Source of the DNA: Aquificota bacterium
Lineage (GTDB): Bacteria > Thermosulfidibacterota > Thermosulfidibacteria > Thermosulfidibacterales > B14-G1
Assembly: GCA_003648675.1 (NCBI GenBank)
Contig: QMPS01000054.1
Span: 1 to 6,008, forward strand
Length of the DNA stretch: 6,008 nt
Direction: 5' to 3'
The notes beneath the pieces were generated by a model, which did no database searches, was not told where the DNA came from, and worked only from the letters and a program-made list of their open reading frames with translations. The position numbers and the translations under genes were made by a program. Shown here one piece after another: positions 4,658 to 6,008 of this stretch (position 1 is the stretch's first letter; every line of letters begins with the position of its first letter).

Positions 4658-6008
4658 ATGAAAGGAAGAGTAAAAAAGGGAGTTTTACTGGCACTGGCAG
4701 TTGCCCTAGCCCTTACAGTCTCACTGGGGCCTGTCACTGCAAGGGGAACGACCACCGCAGCCTTACCTGACTTCACCAGAATAGCCAAAGAGGCCAACGA
4801 GTTTGTGGTAAACATCTATACAACCCAGGTCATCGAACGGCGGGTCTTGGGACCCGAAGATATGTTCCGCTTCTTCTTCGGAGACAAATTTGGCCCCTTC
4901 TTCCCAGGCATGCCCAGAAAATTTAAAAGGCGCTCACTGGGCTCCGGTTTCATCATCGACTCCCAAGGATACATCCTCACCAACAACCATGTGGTGAAGG
5001 GAGCCACGGAGATCAAGGTAAAACTCCACGACGGCAGCACCTACGATGCCAAGCTGGTGGGAGCCGATCCCAAAACGGACATTGCCCTCATCAAAATAGA
5101 ACCCAAAGGCAAGAAACTGACTGCAGCCAAGTTGGGTGACTCGGACAAAGTAGAGATCGGCCAGTGGGTCGTTGCCGTAGGAAACCCCTTCGGCCTCAGC
5201 TACACCATTACCGCCGGCATCATTAGTGCCAAAGGCCGGGTCATAGGAGAAGGCCCCTATGACAACTTTCTCCAAACCGACGCCTCCATCAATCCAGGAA
5301 ACAGCGGCGGCCCCCTCATCAACATGGACGGGGAGGTCATCGGCATTAACACGGCCATTGTAGCCCAGGGGCAAGGTATAGGCTTCGCCATCCCCATCAA
5401 CATGGCCAAAGAGATCCTGCCCCAACTCAAGACCAAGGGCAAGGTGGTAAGGGGATGGCTGGGTGTCTATATCCAAGCCATCACCCCCGAGCTAGCCAAG
5501 TCTTTCGGTCTCAAAAAGGCTACGGGGGCTGTCATCACCCAGGTGATGAAGGGAAGCCCCGCCGACAAAGCCGGCCTGAAAGAGGGAGACATCATCGTTG
5601 AGTACCGGGGTAAAAAGATCAAAAACCTGAGAGAGCTCCCCCGACTCGTGGCCATAACGCCCCCGGGAACCGTGGTGGAGATGAAGATACTTCGCAACGG
5701 CAAGATGAAAACTATCAGGGTAAAGATCGGTACTATGCCCGAAGAAGAGGCTGCCCTGGCCGAACCCAGCGGAGAGCAAGTAAAGCTGGGCCTCAAAGTG
5801 GCTCCCATACCGCCAGAAGTGACGGAGCAAACAGGGATCAGGAGCGGGGTCTACGTCACTCAAGTGGATCCAGGTAGCCCTGCCTATGAAGGGGGCATCC
5901 GACCCGGTGACGTCATCCTTCGGGTGAACAGAAGACGTATCAGAAGTTTAGCAGACTTCCGACGGGCCATGGCTAGGATAAAACCTGGAGAAGTGGTGGC
6001 CTTCCTCA
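4658..6008 (+). CDS. HtrA/DegP-family periplasmic serine protease with PDZ domains (3' end outside the window)
   Basis: The reading frame is open for 450 codons to the window edge. Residues 1-28 are a Sec signal peptide: a basic start (MKGRVKK), a hydrophobic core, and likely cleavage after Ala28 (VTA). The trypsin-like domain spans ~38-262 and its triad is complete: His111 (TNNHVV), Asp141 (KTDIAL) and Ser216 (NPGNSGGPL). AVGNPFGL (173-180) and GIGFAIP (240-246) are further family signatures. The loop after the first strand is Phe-rich (FRFFFG, 70-75), as in DegP/MucD-type proteins. A first PDZ domain covers ~266-358 (RGWLGV to KIG), and a second starts near 376 with SGVYVTQVDPGSPA. Two PDZ domains match DegP/DegQ/MucD, which run to about 450-500 residues, so only the last part should be missing. 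It degrades or refolds damaged envelope proteins. ATG 4658 follows AAGGAGG by 7 nt; no upstream in-frame start is evident. Confidence 0.95.
   Translation, partial: MKGRVKKGVLLALAVALALTVSLGPVTARGTTTAALPDFTRIAKEANEFVVNIYTTQVIERRVLGPEDMFRFFFGDKFGPFFPGMPRKFKRRSLGSGFIIDSQGYILTNNHVVKGATEIKVKLHDGSTYDAKLVGADPKTDIALIKIEPKGKKLTAAKLGDSDKVEIGQWVVAVGNPFGLSYTITAGIISAKGRVIGEGPYDNFLQTDASINPGNSGGPLINMDGEVIGINTAIVAQGQGIGFAIPINMAKEILPQLKTKGKVVRGWLGVYIQAITPELAKSFGLKKATGAVITQVMKGSPADKAGLKEGDIIVEYRGKKIKNLRELPRLVAITPPGTVVEMKILRNGKMKTIRVKIGTMPEEEAALAEPSGEQVKLGLKVAPIPPEVTEQTGIRSGVYVTQVDPGSPAYEGGIRPGDVILRVNRRRIRSLADFRRAMARIKPGEVVAFL

Noticed and set aside
4934..5476. 180-codon open frame on the minus strand inside the HtrA gene
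   Set aside because: It lies antisense to a protease with a complete catalytic triad and PDZ domains. Its translation has no recognisable domain or ribosome binding site and looks like a codon-bias shadow.

Overview
The window looks like ordinary chromosome from a bacterium with moderate GC. Coding is dense, Shine-Dalgarno sequences are strong (AGGAGG type), and Ile ATA and Arg AGG/AGA codons are frequent. That codon habit is common in thermophilic bacteria (Thermotogae, Aquificae and Thermodesulfobacteriota types). A thermophilic, possibly Desulfobacterota-like, anaerobe is my best guess, but it is only an inference from codon use and gene families. I see no tRNA, rRNA, insertion sequence, phage gene or CRISPR array.

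Layout, left to right. (1) Positions 91-1085 (+): two half-size, five-helix permeases of the DUF318/ArsP-related family, joined by an ATGA stop/start overlap. Together they look like one transporter split into two polypeptides. (2) Positions 1088-1591 (-): a Nudix hydrolase with an N-terminal zinc ribbon. It converges on the permeases with only 2 nt between the stop codons. (3) Positions 1592-1762: an intergenic region between divergent genes. (4) Positions 1763-3896 (+): a two-gene operon. The first gene is a cation diffusion facilitator (CDF) metal exporter carrying an extra C-terminal NifX/NifB-type metal-cofactor-binding domain. The second is a COG1237-type metallo-beta-lactamase-fold hydrolase whose start lies 35 nt inside the CDF gene. 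(5) Positions 3897-3927: a GC-rich hairpin shared as terminator by the MBL gene (+) and the HNH gene (-). (6) Positions 3926-4459 (-): a small HNH endonuclease-family protein. (7) Positions 4460-4657: a divergent promoter region with a perfect TTGACA -35 element on each strand. (8) Positions 4658 to the right edge (+): an HtrA/DegP-type periplasmic serine protease with signal peptide, catalytic triad, one full PDZ domain and the start of a second. Its reading frame is still open at the window end.

The genes do not form one obvious system. The tightest functional unit is the CDF-NifX fusion plus MBL hydrolase, which may couple divalent metal export to sensing or binding of iron or a metal cofactor. 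The most notable regulatory reading is the HtrA leader, where a local hairpin can pair the whole GGAGG Shine-Dalgarno core. The divergent promoter also indicates that the HNH gene starts at TTG 4459 rather than at GTG 4483.
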